From Tragulus kanchil (lineage: Eukaryota > Chordata > Mammalia > Artiodactyla > Tragulidae), in the NCBI GenBank assembly GCA_022376925.1, contig JAIOJX010000004.1, positions 6,138,001 to 6,202,000 on the forward strand: a stretch of DNA of 64,000 nucleotides. Reading direction: 5' to 3'. Shown piece after piece: positions 34,846 to 47,472 of this stretch (position 1 is its first letter; each line of letters opens with the position of its first letter). Under the pieces are notes generated by a model. The model made no database searches, was not told the DNA's origin, and worked only from the letters and a program-made list of their open reading frames with translations. Both the position numbers and the translations under genes were made by a program.

Positions 34846-35455
34846 TGACACTGTCACAGATGCCACCACACTGACCATGCTGGGCTCTTCAGATACTCCT
34901 GGTGTATCTTTGGGCACCAGACAAGCCCAGCAAGACTGTGCTGTTCCCTTTCCTCCTCTTAGCTCCGGCCCAAATTCATGTTAATGCTCAGAGTCTCTCT
35001 GCATCACAGACCGTCACAGCAGTTCAGCAAGGAAGGAGCCCCAGAGACCTTTAGTCCAGATTTCATCTGTTCCTTGAACCATTGATCGGAAGCAGTCTTA
35101 CTTCCTGATGACAGGCAATGCTGTGCTCTCTGAGTGGTCCAGTCCATGTGTAGACACCTTTGATGATTAGAGTCCAAGTATATTTATTAATATCTTCTTG
35201 TGTCTGTGTGTGCGTGCATGCATATGTACACTAAACACTCCCTTAAAAAATAACCTTCAGGGCTATTTTATTGGTATTTTTGCTTATATAGGAAGTGAGT
35301 CCTTAATGAAACATAGACTGTTGACAGGAGAACAGTGATAGAAAAAGCCAGTAAGACAAATATTCAAGATTTGGAAAAGACATGAAGAAGGAAAATCAAC
35401 TGAGAAAAGCAACACCCATAATGAACTATTACTTTCTTTTTTCTATTTTTCTTAG
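34846..35455. other. Unassigned sequence upstream of a candidate exon
   Basis: No gene is supported directly. A polypyrimidine-rich end (35431-35455) precedes the candidate exon. Confidence 0.4.
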
Positions 35456-35560
35456 CTGAAGGATCTTCCAAAATCAACAAGAGAAACCAGGCTTCATGTA
35501 GCAGGAAGGATTTGGGTCATACAGTCAAGGACTTCCTGCCTGATGAGTGATCAGAGGAAG
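35456..35560 (+). other. Candidate exon (105 bases), unidentified gene
   Basis: A strong acceptor (T-rich tract 35431-35451, then CTTAG) is followed by 105 bases and a consensus donor AAG|GTGAGT at 35558-35566. Frame 1 is open throughout (35 codons, phase 0). Another frame stays open until a TGA near the end. Length and flanks fit an internal vertebrate exon, coding or lncRNA. I do not recognise the peptide. No partner exon is visible nearby, so it could equally be a chance pair of good splice sites. Confidence 0.35.
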
Positions 35561-36654
35561 GTGAGTCTTCTCTCAATGGCTCCCATGTCTCTGACATGAG
35601 CCAGGCACACTCTGTTCTGGCAACGGAGGTGCACGAAGGAAAGCCCGGTGGAGCTTTCATCTCAGGAACTCGCTAACTGCCAGGAGGGGAGGAAGGGAGG
35701 AGGAGAGGAAGAGCTGGTTAAAATCTACTCAGTCACAGAGAGGTTCAATAAACAGGCTGGCGTCTGGTCTCAGAGTGACTCACACCCTATCTGATGTCCT
35801 GACAGGTAGAGGGGCTTGGCTGGCTTGGGTTTCTCCGCTTGCATTGGCTCAGAAGGCTCTTGGAGGAGGCCTCTGGCCAGCTTCCAGGTGGACCTGGTTA
35901 GCACCAATATCATCTACCCTGGGTTGTGAGAGTACTTTTGTAATTTAAAAAAAGCAATACAGTAAAAATCTTGGCTATCTAAAATGCCTCTGAAAATGAA
36001 GCATTTTGGATAGTGGAATTTTCCATAAGGCTAAGAATTTTTCCATTTAAGTAGAGACTCTTATTTTTGTGGGTATTTTTTTTTTTTAGATGGATTGAAT
36101 CAATACAACGTTTCTGGTTTACTTGGAGACAAGAAGTGAATGATAGTTGTTCCATTCCACTAATATAGTCATTCCCTAGGAGGTTAATGAACTATACTGT
36201 TCGCCCCCAAACTAAATGCTGATGCCTTTGCATTTATTGAGCTCTTCCATCTGATTTTTCATTTTTCTGGCTCTCTTTGATACAGGAAACCTCACCTTTC
36301 ATTCCTGTTAATATCAGTGCATTTGGTTCTAGTGTTCTCATTTTTTTTTTTTTTTGCATCTGTCTCTTTTCTCCCAATTTGTAGATCTTACCTATCTTTG
36401 CCTAGTACCTGGTATCAGATTAAAAAGCTAGAGGTTCGATATTCACATTTGTATTAACTTATTTGTTCAATAAGTAAGTATCAGAGATTTACACTGTAGC
36501 AGGCAACTTGGTAAGTGCTGAGGATATAATGATGAAAAACTCAGATGAACAGCTGGCTTGTTGTCATGATCTGGGAATTCACTTCTAGAGGAGGCTTGGG
36601 CTCAGCTCTTCCTGCAAGTCCTCTCTTGTCTCACTACTGTCCAGCCTCATGACT
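35561..36654. other. Mostly unassigned sequence
   Basis: A short L2-like patch lies near 36455-36550 (TTTGTTCAATAAGTAAGTAT, AAGTGCTGAGGATATAATGA). T-runs lie at 36068-36080 and 36342-36355. No gene is supported. Confidence 0.45.
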
Positions 36655-36845
36655 CTTGTACTGTGTGTGCCCTGGAATCACCAGAAGGGCTTGTTAAACA
36701 TCCGACTGGGATGCACTCTCAGAGTTTCTGACTCTTGCCTGAGACCCAGGAATGTTCCCTTCTCACAGTTCCCTTAGGATGCTGATGCAACCATGGGGTA
36801 TTGATGCTGCTGGCTTGGGAGGGTCACACAGGAAGCACCACGTTC
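36655..36845 (+). repeat. MER5A-like hAT-Charlie relic
   Basis: The order is CCTGGAATCACCAGAAGGGC, TTGTTAAACATCC, CTCTCAGAGTTTCTGACTCT, then GATGCTGATGCAACC. This fits MER5, a non-autonomous hAT transposon; the terminal inverted repeats are decayed. Confidence 0.65.
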
Positions 36846-36869
36846 GCCCTGTGACCTACACTCTGCTCC

Positions 36870-37085
36870 CCAGTACTCTGTCATGCCTCCACCACCAGGC
36901 ACTGGCTTCTGTTGTGCCCTCTGTCTGATCTTGGCCCAGATGGCTCCCTTTCATTCCCTCTTCAGAGAGGCCTTCCTGAACATCCAAGGGAATGTTGTTC
37001 TTCCCTTCCTTGTTGCTCAATGACACATTCCTTATTTCTGTCCCCTCCTTAGACTTCTGTCACTCTCTGAAATTATGTTTGTGTG
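36870..37085 (-). repeat. L2 relic, antisense
   Basis: TTCAGAGAGGCCTTCCTGAA, CACTCTCTGAAATTATGTTT and the CTCCTTAGACTTCTG tract match the antisense L2 3' part. Confidence 0.65.
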
Positions 37086-37477
37086 GTTGTCTAGAGGATG
37101 ACTGTGACTGATGCAGAGATACTAACACATGGGCAAAGGGCGCACATTTCTTTCATATAATTAAAAGATGTAAGAGTTTCAGTGCATGAGGAGAGCTACA
37201 CAAAGCTGATTTTTCATTGAAAGTCACGGCCCTTGAAGTCCCTATGGCTGTCATGTCAGTCATCTGAAGTGAGGCTCCCTCTGTGCTCAGGGAGCTTTGA
37301 CTCCTCTGTTCTCAGGGTTCAGGCACACCCCAGACTCCTGTTTACTGATCTACACAGTGTCTCCTGCAAGCCCAGTTTTCCAAGTAAAACAGCACCTAGG
37401 CAGGATGGAATTGCAGACTTGCCTGCCTCTATTCCTGTGATCCTATATTTTTATTTTTGTCTTCCCTATCTTATTGT

Positions 37478-37830
37478 TGTTCAGTCGCTAAGTCATGTCC
37501 AACTCTGCATGCCAGGCTTGCCTCTCCTTCATTATTTCCTCGAGTCTGCTCAAACTCATGTCCATTGAGTTCATGGTGCCATCCAACCATCTCATCCTCT
37601 ATCACTCTCTTCTCCTCTTGCCTTCAATCTCTCCTGGAATCAGGGTGTTTCTGTTGAATTGACTCTTCACATCAAGTGGCCAAAGTATTAGAGATTCAAC
37701 ATCATTCCTTCCTGTGAATACTCAGGGTTGATTTCCTTTAGGGTTGACTGGTTTGATCTCCTTGCTGTCCAAGGGGCTCTCAAGAGTCTTCTCCAGCACC
37801 ACAGTTTGAAAGCATCAATTCTTCAGATTA
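37478..37830 (-). mobile_element. BovB/ART2-type fragment, antisense
   Basis: The antisense landmarks are in order: TTGTTCAGTCGCTAAGTCAT, GGTGCCATCCAACCATCTCA, CACATCAAGTGGCCAAAGTA, GACTGGTTTGATCTCCTTGC, CTCAAGAGTCTTCTCCAGCA and AAGCATCAATTCTTCAG. It carries an internal deletion after CCAACTCTGCATGCCAGG. Confidence 0.85.
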
Positions 37831-38455
37831 TCTATCTTATTTATTTGTTTAACTATCTCTCTGCCCAGTAGTGTATAGGAACCATGGCTGGTGGGGTGGA
37901 GGATTGGTTTTCTTCTTTACCAGTGTTTCCTTAGTCCCAAGATACTTGCTGGGAAGGGACATTTACTACCTGTAAGCTCCCCTCCTCCTTCCTTTACCTA
38001 ATGGGGAGCTAAGTATGTGCCTCTTGAATGTAATTTAATTCTTTTAGGGCTCCGAGCATACACACTCCCAAAGACAGCCTCTTCTGTTTTCCTGCAGCTC
38101 ATTCCAGAGAGTGCCACAGAAGGAGGAAAGGCAACCATGAGTGAGAGGACACGGTCCTCCCTCCATACCTTAATGTAGCATGAATTCTCAGGCAAGAGCC
38201 GTCTGTTCATGTTAAGCTTTTTTTTTTTTTTTTTCTCCCTCTCTCATTTCCCCTGTTCTGGTATGTTACTCTGACTCTGGAACTATAATAACAAACCTAT
38301 TACTGCAATAAGAAGCTGGAAGGGAAAAATGAGTCTAAATTACTGAGGAAGAAAGACGTGGCACCAACCCCGAGCTAGCCACGGAGCCTGTGGGCTATTG
38401 AATAAGGGATGTCAGCCTAATTGCAGTGTTTGCCCCTTGGTGTGGTCAAGATGCA
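37831..38455. other. Unassigned sequence
   Basis: No gene is seen. A T-run lies at 38218-38234. Confidence 0.45.
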
Positions 38456-40625
38456 TCTGTTCTTTGCCTCTCTGTGTTTTCTGTTAGGTGCACAAATCAT
38501 TTTGCTATAAGATGCTAATAGTGTCTGCAAAAATGAAGCATAATTTAGGAGTTTGTATTCTTGTGCATTTCTCCCTCTTCCCTGGCTGCTCCTTATTCTA
38601 AATTTTTCTCTGAGAGGATGAATACAGCTCTTTGAATATAGGAGCCATCTCTTGTTATGGATTACTGTATGATTCTGCATTTCTCTCAGAAGCATGTATA
38701 GGGCTGGCATATAACACACATCTGCAAATTCCCTGGAAGCGCATTCCCCATTTCTTCTCCTTGCCCTTTCTCTTTTGTCTCTGTTGCTTGTCTCACCTGC
38801 AGGAGGTGACGAGTGAATGCTAACTTCCGGCCCTGGATTTTCCCAAGAAAGGTTGATGGATGTGTTCATTCACTCCAATATATCTACCGTGCTGGGTGTC
38901 AGGCTCTGTGACAGGTATGGGGAAGGTACTGGTGATCAAGACAGACTCAGTCCTCACTTTGTTAACGCTTACATTCTAGTAAGGGAAGGAGATAAAAACA
39001 GGCTAATAAGTAGTTGTAAACTTGGTAAAAACAGAAAAAGCTATGACTGAAAAGGAAGGTGAATAAGATAGTAGATAATGAAAAAGGTGACCTTCTTTCC
39101 ATGAGGTGGTCAGGAAATGACTCTTTGAGATTAACTTGAGACCTAAAAACTGAGAATTGGCCAGCTGTGCTGAACATTTCTGAGACAAGCATATGCAAAT
39201 ATCCTGAAATAATGTCCTGTTGGAGGAACTAAAAGAAGCCCAGTGCAGGAGAGGTAGAAAATGGCATGAATGTAAGCTAGAAGGGCAGGCTGGAACCAGA
39301 TCATGGGTTGTAGGTCCCTTTTGCTTAAACCCAAAATCTTGCTCTATTCCTCTTCCTGTCATTTAGATTCTAAAGTAGTCATAATTTAGTTCTCATACTT
39401 GAATGTGTATCAGACTCTCCTAGTGAGCTTATATACTTGTTTAGAGATTCTGATACAGTATAAAGATTAATTAAGGCTTATTCTGCTACATGGAATAGAA
39501 AGACTCAAACCAACTCAGTAACTAAGCGGATTTGTTAATTCTGTTCTTTGCCTCTCTGTGTTTTCTGTTAGGTGCACAAATCATTTTGCTATAAGATGCT
39601 AATAGTGTCTGCAAAATGAAGCATAATTTAGGAGTTTGTATTCTTGTGCATTTCTCCCTCTTCCCTGGCTGCTCCTTATTCTAAATTTTTCTCTGAGAGG
39701 ATGAATACAGCTCTTTGAATATAGGAGCCATCTCTTGTTATGAATTACTGTATGATTCTGCATTTCTCTCAGAAGCATGTATAGGGCTGGCATATAACAC
39801 ACATCTGCAAATTCCCTGGAAGCGCATTCCCCATTTCTTCTCCTTGCCCTTTCTCTTTTGTCTCTGTTGCTTGTCTCACCTGCAGGAGGTGACGAGTGAA
39901 TGCTAACTTCCGGCCCTGGATTTTCCCAAGAAAGGTTGATGGATGTGTTCATTCACTCCAATATATCTACCGTGCTTGGTGTCAGGCTCTGTGACAGGTA
40001 TGGGGAAGGTACTGGTGATCAAGACAGACTCAGTCCTCACTTTGTTAACGCTTACATTCTAGTAAGGGAAGGAGATAAAAACAGGCTAATAAGTAGTTGT
40101 AAACTTGGTAAAAACAGAAAAAGCTATGACTGAAAAGGAAGGTGAATAAGATAGTAGATAATGAAAAAGGTGACCTTCTTTCCATGAGGTGGTCAGGAAA
40201 TGACTCTTTGAGATTAACTTGAGACCTAAAAACTGAGAACTGGCCAGCTGTGCTGAACATTTCTGAGACAAGCATATGCAAATATCCTGAAATAATGTCC
40301 TGTTGGAGGAACTAAAAGAAGCCCAGTGCAGGAGAGGTAGAAAATGGCATGAATGTAAGCTAGAAGGGCAGGCTGGAACCAGATCATGGGTTGTAGGTCC
40401 CTTTTGCTTAAACCCAAAATCTTGCTCTATTCCTCTTCCTGTCATTTAGATTCTAAAGTAGTCATAATTTAGTTCTCATACTTGAATGTGTATCAGACTC
40501 TCCTAGGGAGCTTATATACTTGTTTAGAGATTCTGATACAGTATAAAGATTAATTAAGGCTTATTCTGCTACATGGAATAGAAAGCCAACTCAAACCAAC
40601 TCAAGTAACTAAGCATTTGTTAATA
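38456..40625 (+). repeat. Direct duplication 11 (38456-39539 and 39540-40625)
   Basis: The copies abut at offset 1084. Substitutions (G/T, T/C, T/G, G/A) and one A-run indel are scattered. The last 40 bases of copy 1 (39500-39539) are disordered relative to copy 2, with several small indels around CAAACCAACTCAGTAACTAA, as if the consensus decayed at a tile end. Confidence 0.93.
38855..39370 (+). repeat. L2 relic, sense (repeated 39938-40453)
   Basis: A long L2 3' region: TTCATTCACTCCAATATATC, GACTCAGTCCTCACTTTGTT, GCTTACATTCTAGTAAGGGA, GATTAACTTGAGACCTAAAA, GGCTGGAACCAGATCATGGG and GTTGTAGGTCCC. Confidence 0.8.
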
Positions 40626-40774
40626 GTTTTCCTACTAGGGAGCCAAAGGGGTATGTTTGGCTTTAGGCATGGCTGGATCTAACAGTTAAATTATGTTACT
40701 AAAACTCGCTCTCTTTTAAAAAATACTTCTGAGGTATATACTGGCTTTGTCTATGGGGATACTTTCCCCACAGT

Positions 40775-41708
40775 CAATCAGTTCAGTCACTCAGTCATGT
40801 CCAGCTCTTTGTGACCTTGTGGACTGCAGCACACCAGGCTTCCCTGTCCTTCAGCATCTCCCAGAGCTTGCTCACTCTTGTCCATTGACTCAGTGATGCC
40901 ATCCAACCATTTCATCCTCTCTCATCCCCTTCTCATTCTGCCTTCTATTTTTCCCAACATCATGGTCTTTTCCAGTGAGTCATCTCTTTGCATCAAGTGA
41001 CCAAAGTATTGAAGCTTCAGCTTCAGTATCAGTCTTCCCAAAGAATATTCAGGATTGATTTCCTTTAGGATTGACTAGTTTGATCTCCTTGCAGTCCAAG
41101 GGACTCTCAAGAGTCTTCTCCAACACCACAATTCAAATGCATCAATTTCTCAGTGATCAGCCTTGTTTATGGTCCACCTCTCATATCCATACATGCCTAC
41201 TGGGAAAATCATAGTCTTTTAAATATATGGACAGGATGAGACAGGATGCCATGATTTTTGAATGTTGAATTTTATGCCATATTTTTCACTCTCTTCTTTC
41301 ACCTTCATGAACAGGCTCTTTAGATTCCATATTGAGAAACTCTGTGACAACCTGGAGGGGATGGGATGGGGAGACATGTGGGGGGGAGGTTCAAGAAGGA
41401 ATGACTGATTTATGTCAATGTTTGATTGAAAACAATAAAACTCCATAAATCAATTATTCTTAAAATAAGAAGATAATAAGTGTCAACAAAGAAGCTCTTT
41501 AGTTTCTCTTTGCTTTCTGCCATAAGAGTGGTGTCATCTGCATACCTGAGATAATTGATATTTCTCCTGGCAATCTTGACTCCAGCTTGTGCTTCATCCA
41601 GATGGCATTTCATGTGATGTACTCTGCCTACAAGTTTAGTAAGCAGGGTGACAATATATAACCTTGAAGTACTCTTTCCCAATTTGGAATTCCTGCTGAA
41701 CTTTTCCC
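40775..41708 (-). mobile_element. BovB LINE 3' region, antisense, interrupted by an L1 tail
   Basis: Antisense BovB runs from TCAGTTCAGTCACTCAGTCA (40778) through TTCAAATGCATCAATTTCTC and TGTTTATGGTCCACCTCTCA. After a gap it continues with TTTCTGCCATAAGAGTGGTG, GATATTTCTCCTGGCAATCT, CAGCTTGTGCTTCATCCAGA and AAGCAGGGTGACAATATATA. Positions 41324-41487 are a foreign L1 3' end. The part right of 41063 is repeated at +1128. Confidence 0.85.
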
Positions 41709-43274
41709 ACATAGTGGTAAAAATAGATATAGGAACTCTAGGCTTATATAGTTGATATAAGATACTGATCACATTAGACAAAAGAAAAAATTGACAATAA
41801 CACAATAAAAGTAGGAGACTTTAACACTCCTCTCACACCAATGGACAGATCATCAAAATAGGAAATTAATAAAGAAACACAAGCCTTAAATACCACACTA
41901 GAAAAGATGGACCTTATTGATAGCTTTAAGACCTTCCATCCAAAAGCAGAAGAATACACTTTCTTCTCAAGTGCCCATGGAGCATTCTCCAGGATGGACC
42001 ACATCTTGTGCCACAAATCAAGCCTTAGTAAATTGAAGGAAATTGAAATTATATCAACCATCTTCTCTGACCACAATGCAATAAGACTAGAGTTCAACTG
42101 CAGAAAATAAACCACTAAAAACACAAACACATGGAGATGGAACAGCAACAAAAAGTTCAACTCAAGCTAGAAAAACTCCTAAAGAAGTTGCTTTAGGATT
42201 GACTAGTTTGATCTCCTTGCAGTCCAAGGACTCTCAAGAGTCTTCTCCAACACCACAATTCAAATGCATCAATTTCTCAGTGATCAGCCTTGTTTATGGT
42301 CCACCTCTCATATCCATACATGCCTACTGGGAAAATCATAGTCTTTTAAATATATGGACAGGATGAGACAGGATGCCATGATTTTTGAATGTTGAATTTT
42401 ATGCCATATTTTTCACTCTCTTCTTTCACCTTCATGAACAGGCTCTTTAGATTCCATATTGAGAAACTCTGTGACAACCTGGAGGGGATGGGATGGGGAG
42501 ACATATGGGGGGGAGGTTCAAGAAGGAATGACTGATTTATGTCAATGTTTGATTGAAAACAATAAAACTCCATAAATCAATTATTCTTAAAATAAGAAGA
42601 TAATAAGTGTCAACAAAGAAGCTCTTTAGTTTCTCTTTGCTTTCTGCCATAAGAGTGGTGTCATCTGCATACCTGAGATAATTGATATTTCTCCTGGCAA
42701 TCTTGACTCCAGCTTGTGCTTCATCCAGATGGCATTTCATGTGATGTACTCTGCCTACAAGTTTAGTAAGCAGGGTGACAATATATAACCTTGAAGTACT
42801 CTTTCCCAATTTGGAATTCCTGCTGAACTTTTCCCACATAGTGGTAAAAATAGATATAGGAACTCTAGGCTTATATAGTTGATATAAGATACTGATCACA
42901 TTAGACAAAAGAAAAAATTGACAATAACACAATAAAAGTAGGAGACTTTAACACTCCTCTCACACCAATGGACAGATCATCAAAATAGGAAATTAATAAA
43001 GAAACACAAGCCTTAAATACCACACTAGAAAAGATGGACCTTATTGATAGCTTTAAGACCTTCCATCCAAAAGCAGAAGAATACACTTTCTTCTCAAGTG
43101 CCCATGGAGCATTCTCCAGGATGGACCACATCTTGTGCCACAAATCAAGCCTTAGTAAATTGAAGGAAATTGAAATTATATCAACCATCTTCTCTGACCA
43201 CAATGCAATAAGACTAGAGTTCAACTGCAGAAAATAAACCACTAAAAACACAAACACATGGAGATGGAACAGCA
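41063..43274 (+). repeat. Direct duplication 12 (41063-42146 and 42191-43274)
   Basis: The copies are offset by 1128 before small indels. Differences are one G-run length (near 41100) and one G/A (near 41380). The spacer 42147-42190 carries CAAGCTAGAAAAACTCCTA, a shortened version of the true sequence at 43309-43332, and ends like the left flank of copy 1. Confidence 0.93.
41324..41487 (+). mobile_element. L1 3' UTR fragment inside BovB
   Basis: The sense L1 tail reads GATGGGATGGGGAGACATG, TTCAAGAAGGAATGACTGAT and AAAACAATAAAACTCC, followed by an A-rich end. It is bounded by GGCTCTTTAG (41314) and AGCTCTTTAG (41489), a likely short TSD within BovB. It is also present at +1128 (about 42452-42615). 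Confidence 0.72.
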
Positions 43275-46200
43275 CATACCTAAAATAAAAAAACTGATTA
43301 CCAAGCAAATCAAGCTAGAAAAAAACTCCTAGAAGAAAATGACAATGAACACATGACAGTGCAAAACCTATGGGATACTGAAAAGCAGTTCTAAGAGGGA
43401 AGTTTATAGCAATACAATTGCACCTCAAGAAACAAGACAAATATCAGACAGATGACCTAATCCTATGCTTAAAACAGCTGGAGAAAGAAGAACAAAAACA
43501 CCCCAAAGTTAGCAGAAGAAGAGAAATCAGAAAGATCAGAGCAGAGATAAATGAAAAACAAATGACAGAAACAATGGTAAAGATAAATAAAACAAGAAGC
43601 TGGTTCTTCAAAAAGATAAACAAAATCAACAAACTGCTGGCAAGCTTCATCAAGAAAAAAATAGAGAAAAACCAGATCAACAAAATCAGAAATGAAAAAG
43701 GAGAGACTACAACACATAATGCAGAAATCCAAAGGATTATAAGAGACTATTATGAACAACTATATGGCGACAAACTGGGCAATCTGGAAGAAATGGACAG
43801 TTTCTTGGGGAAGATTCATCTCCCAAGACTGAGCCAGGAAGACATAGAAACTATGAACAATCCAATCACAAGCTCAGAAATCAAATTTGTGATTAAAAAT
43901 CTACCCAAAAATAAAAGCCCAGGGCCAGATGGCTTCACAGCCGAATTCTACCAAACATTTAAAGAAGAGCTGATGCCTGTCCTTCTAAAACTCTTTCAAA
44001 AAATTGCACAGGAAGGAAACCTTCCAAACACATTCTATGAGGCCACCATCACCCTGATACCAAAGCCAGGCAAAGACAACACAAAGAAAATTTTGGGCCA
44101 ATATCACTGATGAATTTAGGTGCCAAAATCCTCAACAAAATCCTAGCAAACAGAATTCAACATCACATCAAAAAACTCATACATCATGACCAATTCAGTT
44201 TCATCCCAGGCATGCAAGGATTCTTCAATATCTGCAAATCAATCAATGTGATACACCATAACAACAAACTGAGAGACAAAAATCACATGATAATCTCAAC
44301 AGATGCAGAAAAAGACTTTGACAAAATCCAACACCCATTTGTGATAAAAACTCTTCAAAAAAAATGGGCATAGAAGGAACATATCTCAACATAGTGAAAG
44401 CCATATGTGAGAAGCCCACAGCAACCATTATCCTCAATGGTGAAAACTGAAAGCATTTCCTCTAAGATCAGGAACAAGACAGGGGTGTCCACTTTCACCA
44501 CTACTCTTCAACATAGTCCTGGAAGTTCTAGCAACAGCAATAAGAGAAGAAAACCAAATAAAAGGAATCCAGATTGGAAAAGAAGAAGTAAAACCCTATT
44601 TGCAGATGACATGATATTACACATAGAAAACCCAAAAGACACTATTACAAAACTACTAGAGGTAATCAACAAATTCAGCAAAGTCGCAGGATACAAAATC
44701 AATACACAGAAATCACTTGCATTCCTATATACAAACAATGAAAAATCAGAAAATGAAATCAAAGAGGCAATCCCCTTCACCATTGCAACCAAAAGAATCA
44801 GATATCTAGGAATAAACCTACCCAAAGAAACAAAAGAATTCTACACAGAAAATTACATGGCACTAATGAAAGAAATCAAAGATGACTTAAACAGACAGGG
44901 AGGTATTCCATGTTCCTGGGTCGGAAGAATCAATATTGTGAAAATGACCATACTACCAAATAGCATCTACAGATTCAATGCACTCCCTATCAAACTACCA
45001 ATGACATTCTTCACAGAACTAGACCAAAGAATAACACAGTTCACATCGAAACACAAAAGACCACAGATAACAAAAGCAATCCTGAGGAAGAAGAATGGAG
45101 CTGGAGGGATCAGCCTCTCTAAATTCAGACTATACTACAAAGCAATAGTCATCAAGACAGTATGGTACCCCACAAAAACAGAAATATCAACCAATGGAAC
45201 AAGGTAGAGAATTCAGAGATAAACCCACAGACCTATGAGTACCTTATTTTTGACAAAGGAGGTGAAACTATAAAATGGAACAAAGACAGCCTCTTCAACA
45301 AATGGTGCTAGGAAAATTGGACAGCTACACGCAAGCAAATGAAGTTGGAACATTCCCTGACACCATACACAAAGATCAACTCAAAATGGATTAAAGTCCT
45401 AAATGTAAGACCAGAAACCATAAAACTCTTGGAGGAGAATATAGGCAAAACACTCAAGGACATCAATCAAAGCAAGATCTTCTCTGACCCACCTACTAGA
45501 ATAGCGGAACTCAAAAGGAAAATGAACATGTGGGACCTCATGAAACTTAAAAGCTTTTGTACAGCAAAAGAAATCACAAAAAAGCTGAACAGACAGCCCA
45601 CAGAATGGGAGAAAATCATAGCAAATGAAACAACAGACAAAGAATTAATCTCCAAAATCTACAAGCAACACAGACAACTCAGCACCGGAAAAATGAACAA
45701 CCCAATCAGAAAATGGGAAAAGGACCTAAACAGACATCTCTCCAAAGAGGACATACAGATGACCCAAAAGCACATGAAACGATGCTCAACCTTGCTTATA
45801 AGTAGATAAATGCAAATCAAAACTGCAATGAGATATCACCTCACACCCATCAGAATGGCCATCATCAATAAATCGACAGACAATAAATGCTGGAGAGGGT
45901 CCAGAGAAAAGGGAACACTTCTGCATTGCTGGTAGGAATGTAGATTGATACAGCCTCTATGGAAGATAGTATGGAGATTCCTGAAAAAAACTACAAATAG
46001 AAGCACCATACGATCCAACAATCCCACTATTAGGCTTATACCCTGATGAAATCCAAACTGAAAGAAGCACCTGTACCCCAATGTTCATTGCAGCTCTCTA
46101 TACAATAGCTAGAGCATGGAAGCAACCTAGATGCCCATTAAAATTTGCACTCCCTATCAAACTACCAATGACATTCTTCACAGAACTAGACCAAAGAATA

Positions 46201-47460
46201 ACACAGTTCACATCGAAACACAAAAGACCACAGATAACAAAAGCAATCCTGAGGAAGAAGAATGGAGCTGGAGGGATCAGCCTCTCTAAATTCAGACTAT
46301 ACTACAAAGCAATAGTCATCAAGACAGTATGGTACCCCACAAAAACAGAAATATCAACCAATGGAACAAGGTAGAGAACTCAGAGATAAACCCACAGACC
46401 TATGAGTACCTTATTTTTGACAAAGGAGGTGAAACTATAAAATGGAACAAAGACAGCCTCTTCAACAAATGGTGCTAGGAAAATTGGACAGCTACACGCA
46501 AACAAATGAAGTTGGAACATTCCCTGACACCATACACAAAGATCAACTCAAAATGGATTAAAGTCCTAAATGTAAGACCAGAAACCATAAAACTCTTGGA
46601 GGAGAATATAGGCAAAACACTCAAGGACATCAATCAAAGCAAGATCTTCTCTGACCCACCTACTAGAATAGCGGAACTCAAAAGGAAAATGAACATGTGG
46701 GACCTCATGAAACTTAAAAGCTTTTGTACAGCAAAAGAAATCACAAAAAAGCTGAACAGACAGCCCACAGAATGGGAGAAAATCATAGCAAATGAAACAA
46801 CAGACAAAGAATTAATCTCCAAAATCTACAAGCAACACAGACAACTCAGCACCGGAAAAATGAACAACCCAATCAGAAAATGGGAAAAGGACCTAAACAG
46901 ACATCTCTCCAAAGAGGACATACAGATGACCCAAAAGCACATGAAACGATGCTCAACCTTGCTTATAATTAGATAAATGCAAATCAAAACTGCAATGAGA
47001 TATCACCTCACACCCATCAGAATGGCCATCATCAATAAATCGACAGACAATAAATGCTGGAGAGGGTCCGGAGAAAAGGGAACACTTCTGCATTGCTGGT
47101 AGGAATGTAGATTGATACAGCCTCTATGGAAGATAGTATGGAGATTCCTGAAAAAAACTACAAATAGAAGCACCATACGATCCAACAATCCCACTATTAG
47201 GCTTATACCCTGATGAAATCCAAACTGAAAGAAGCACCTGTACCCCAATGTTCATTGCAGCTCTCTATACAATAGCTAGAGCATGGAAGCAACCTAGATG
47301 CCCATTGATGAATGAATGGATCCAAAAGCCCTGGTACATATATACAATGAAATACTACACATCTGCAAAGAGAAATGCAGAAGAATTAGCCCTAATGAGG
47401 TGGCTGGATCTAGAACGTCTCATAAAAAGTGAAGTTAGGAATGATCTGGGAACATACATG
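42935..47460 (+). pseudogene. L1 ORF2 pseudogene (endonuclease tail, reverse transcriptase, C-terminus)
   Basis: ORF2 encodes the L1 endonuclease and reverse transcriptase. Here only broken pieces remain. 43034-43237 holds the endonuclease end with its SDH motif (FSDHNAIRLEF). 43418-44110 carries [19 protein letters not shown] of the RT domain. 44110-44373 has [16 protein letters not shown] and the motif-A region [10 protein letters not shown]. 44407-45207 has the catalytic FADD at 44599-44610. 45339-45809 (again 46506-46976) is the C-terminal region with MNMWDLMKLKSFCTAKE. Frameshifts separate the blocks, a deletion joins endonuclease to the pre-RT region, and the start is missing. It is non-functional. 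Part of the damage may be consensus error. Confidence 0.88.
44979..47306 (+). repeat. Direct duplication 13 (44979-46139 and 46146-47306)
   Basis: Two 1161-base copies inside the L1 are offset by exactly 1167, with a 6-base spacer (AAAATT). Differences are substitutions (T/C near 45212, G/A near 45335, G/T near 45803, A/G near 45903). The ORF2 C-terminal block therefore appears twice in the same element, which no normal L1 has. Confidence 0.94.
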
Positions 47461-47472
47461 TAAAAAAAAAAA
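47439..47472 (+). mobile_element. Micro-insertion with poly(A) and 15-base direct repeats
   Basis: A 34-base segment (GAATGATCTGGGAACATACA plus TGT and a run of As) sits between perfect repeats AAAAAGTGAAGTTAG (47424-47438 and 47473-47487). The non-A part resembles the L1's own 3' UTR at 47757 (GTCTGGGAACATACATATCT). It looks like an extremely truncated retroinsertion, though an assembly slip is possible. Confidence 0.5.

Noticed and set aside
35950..36070. Possible Tigger/pogo-type DNA transposon relic
   Set aside because: CAGTAAAAATCTTGGCTATC and TTTTGGATAGTGGAATTTTC hint at it, but no clear terminal inverted repeats or TA target could be fixed by eye.
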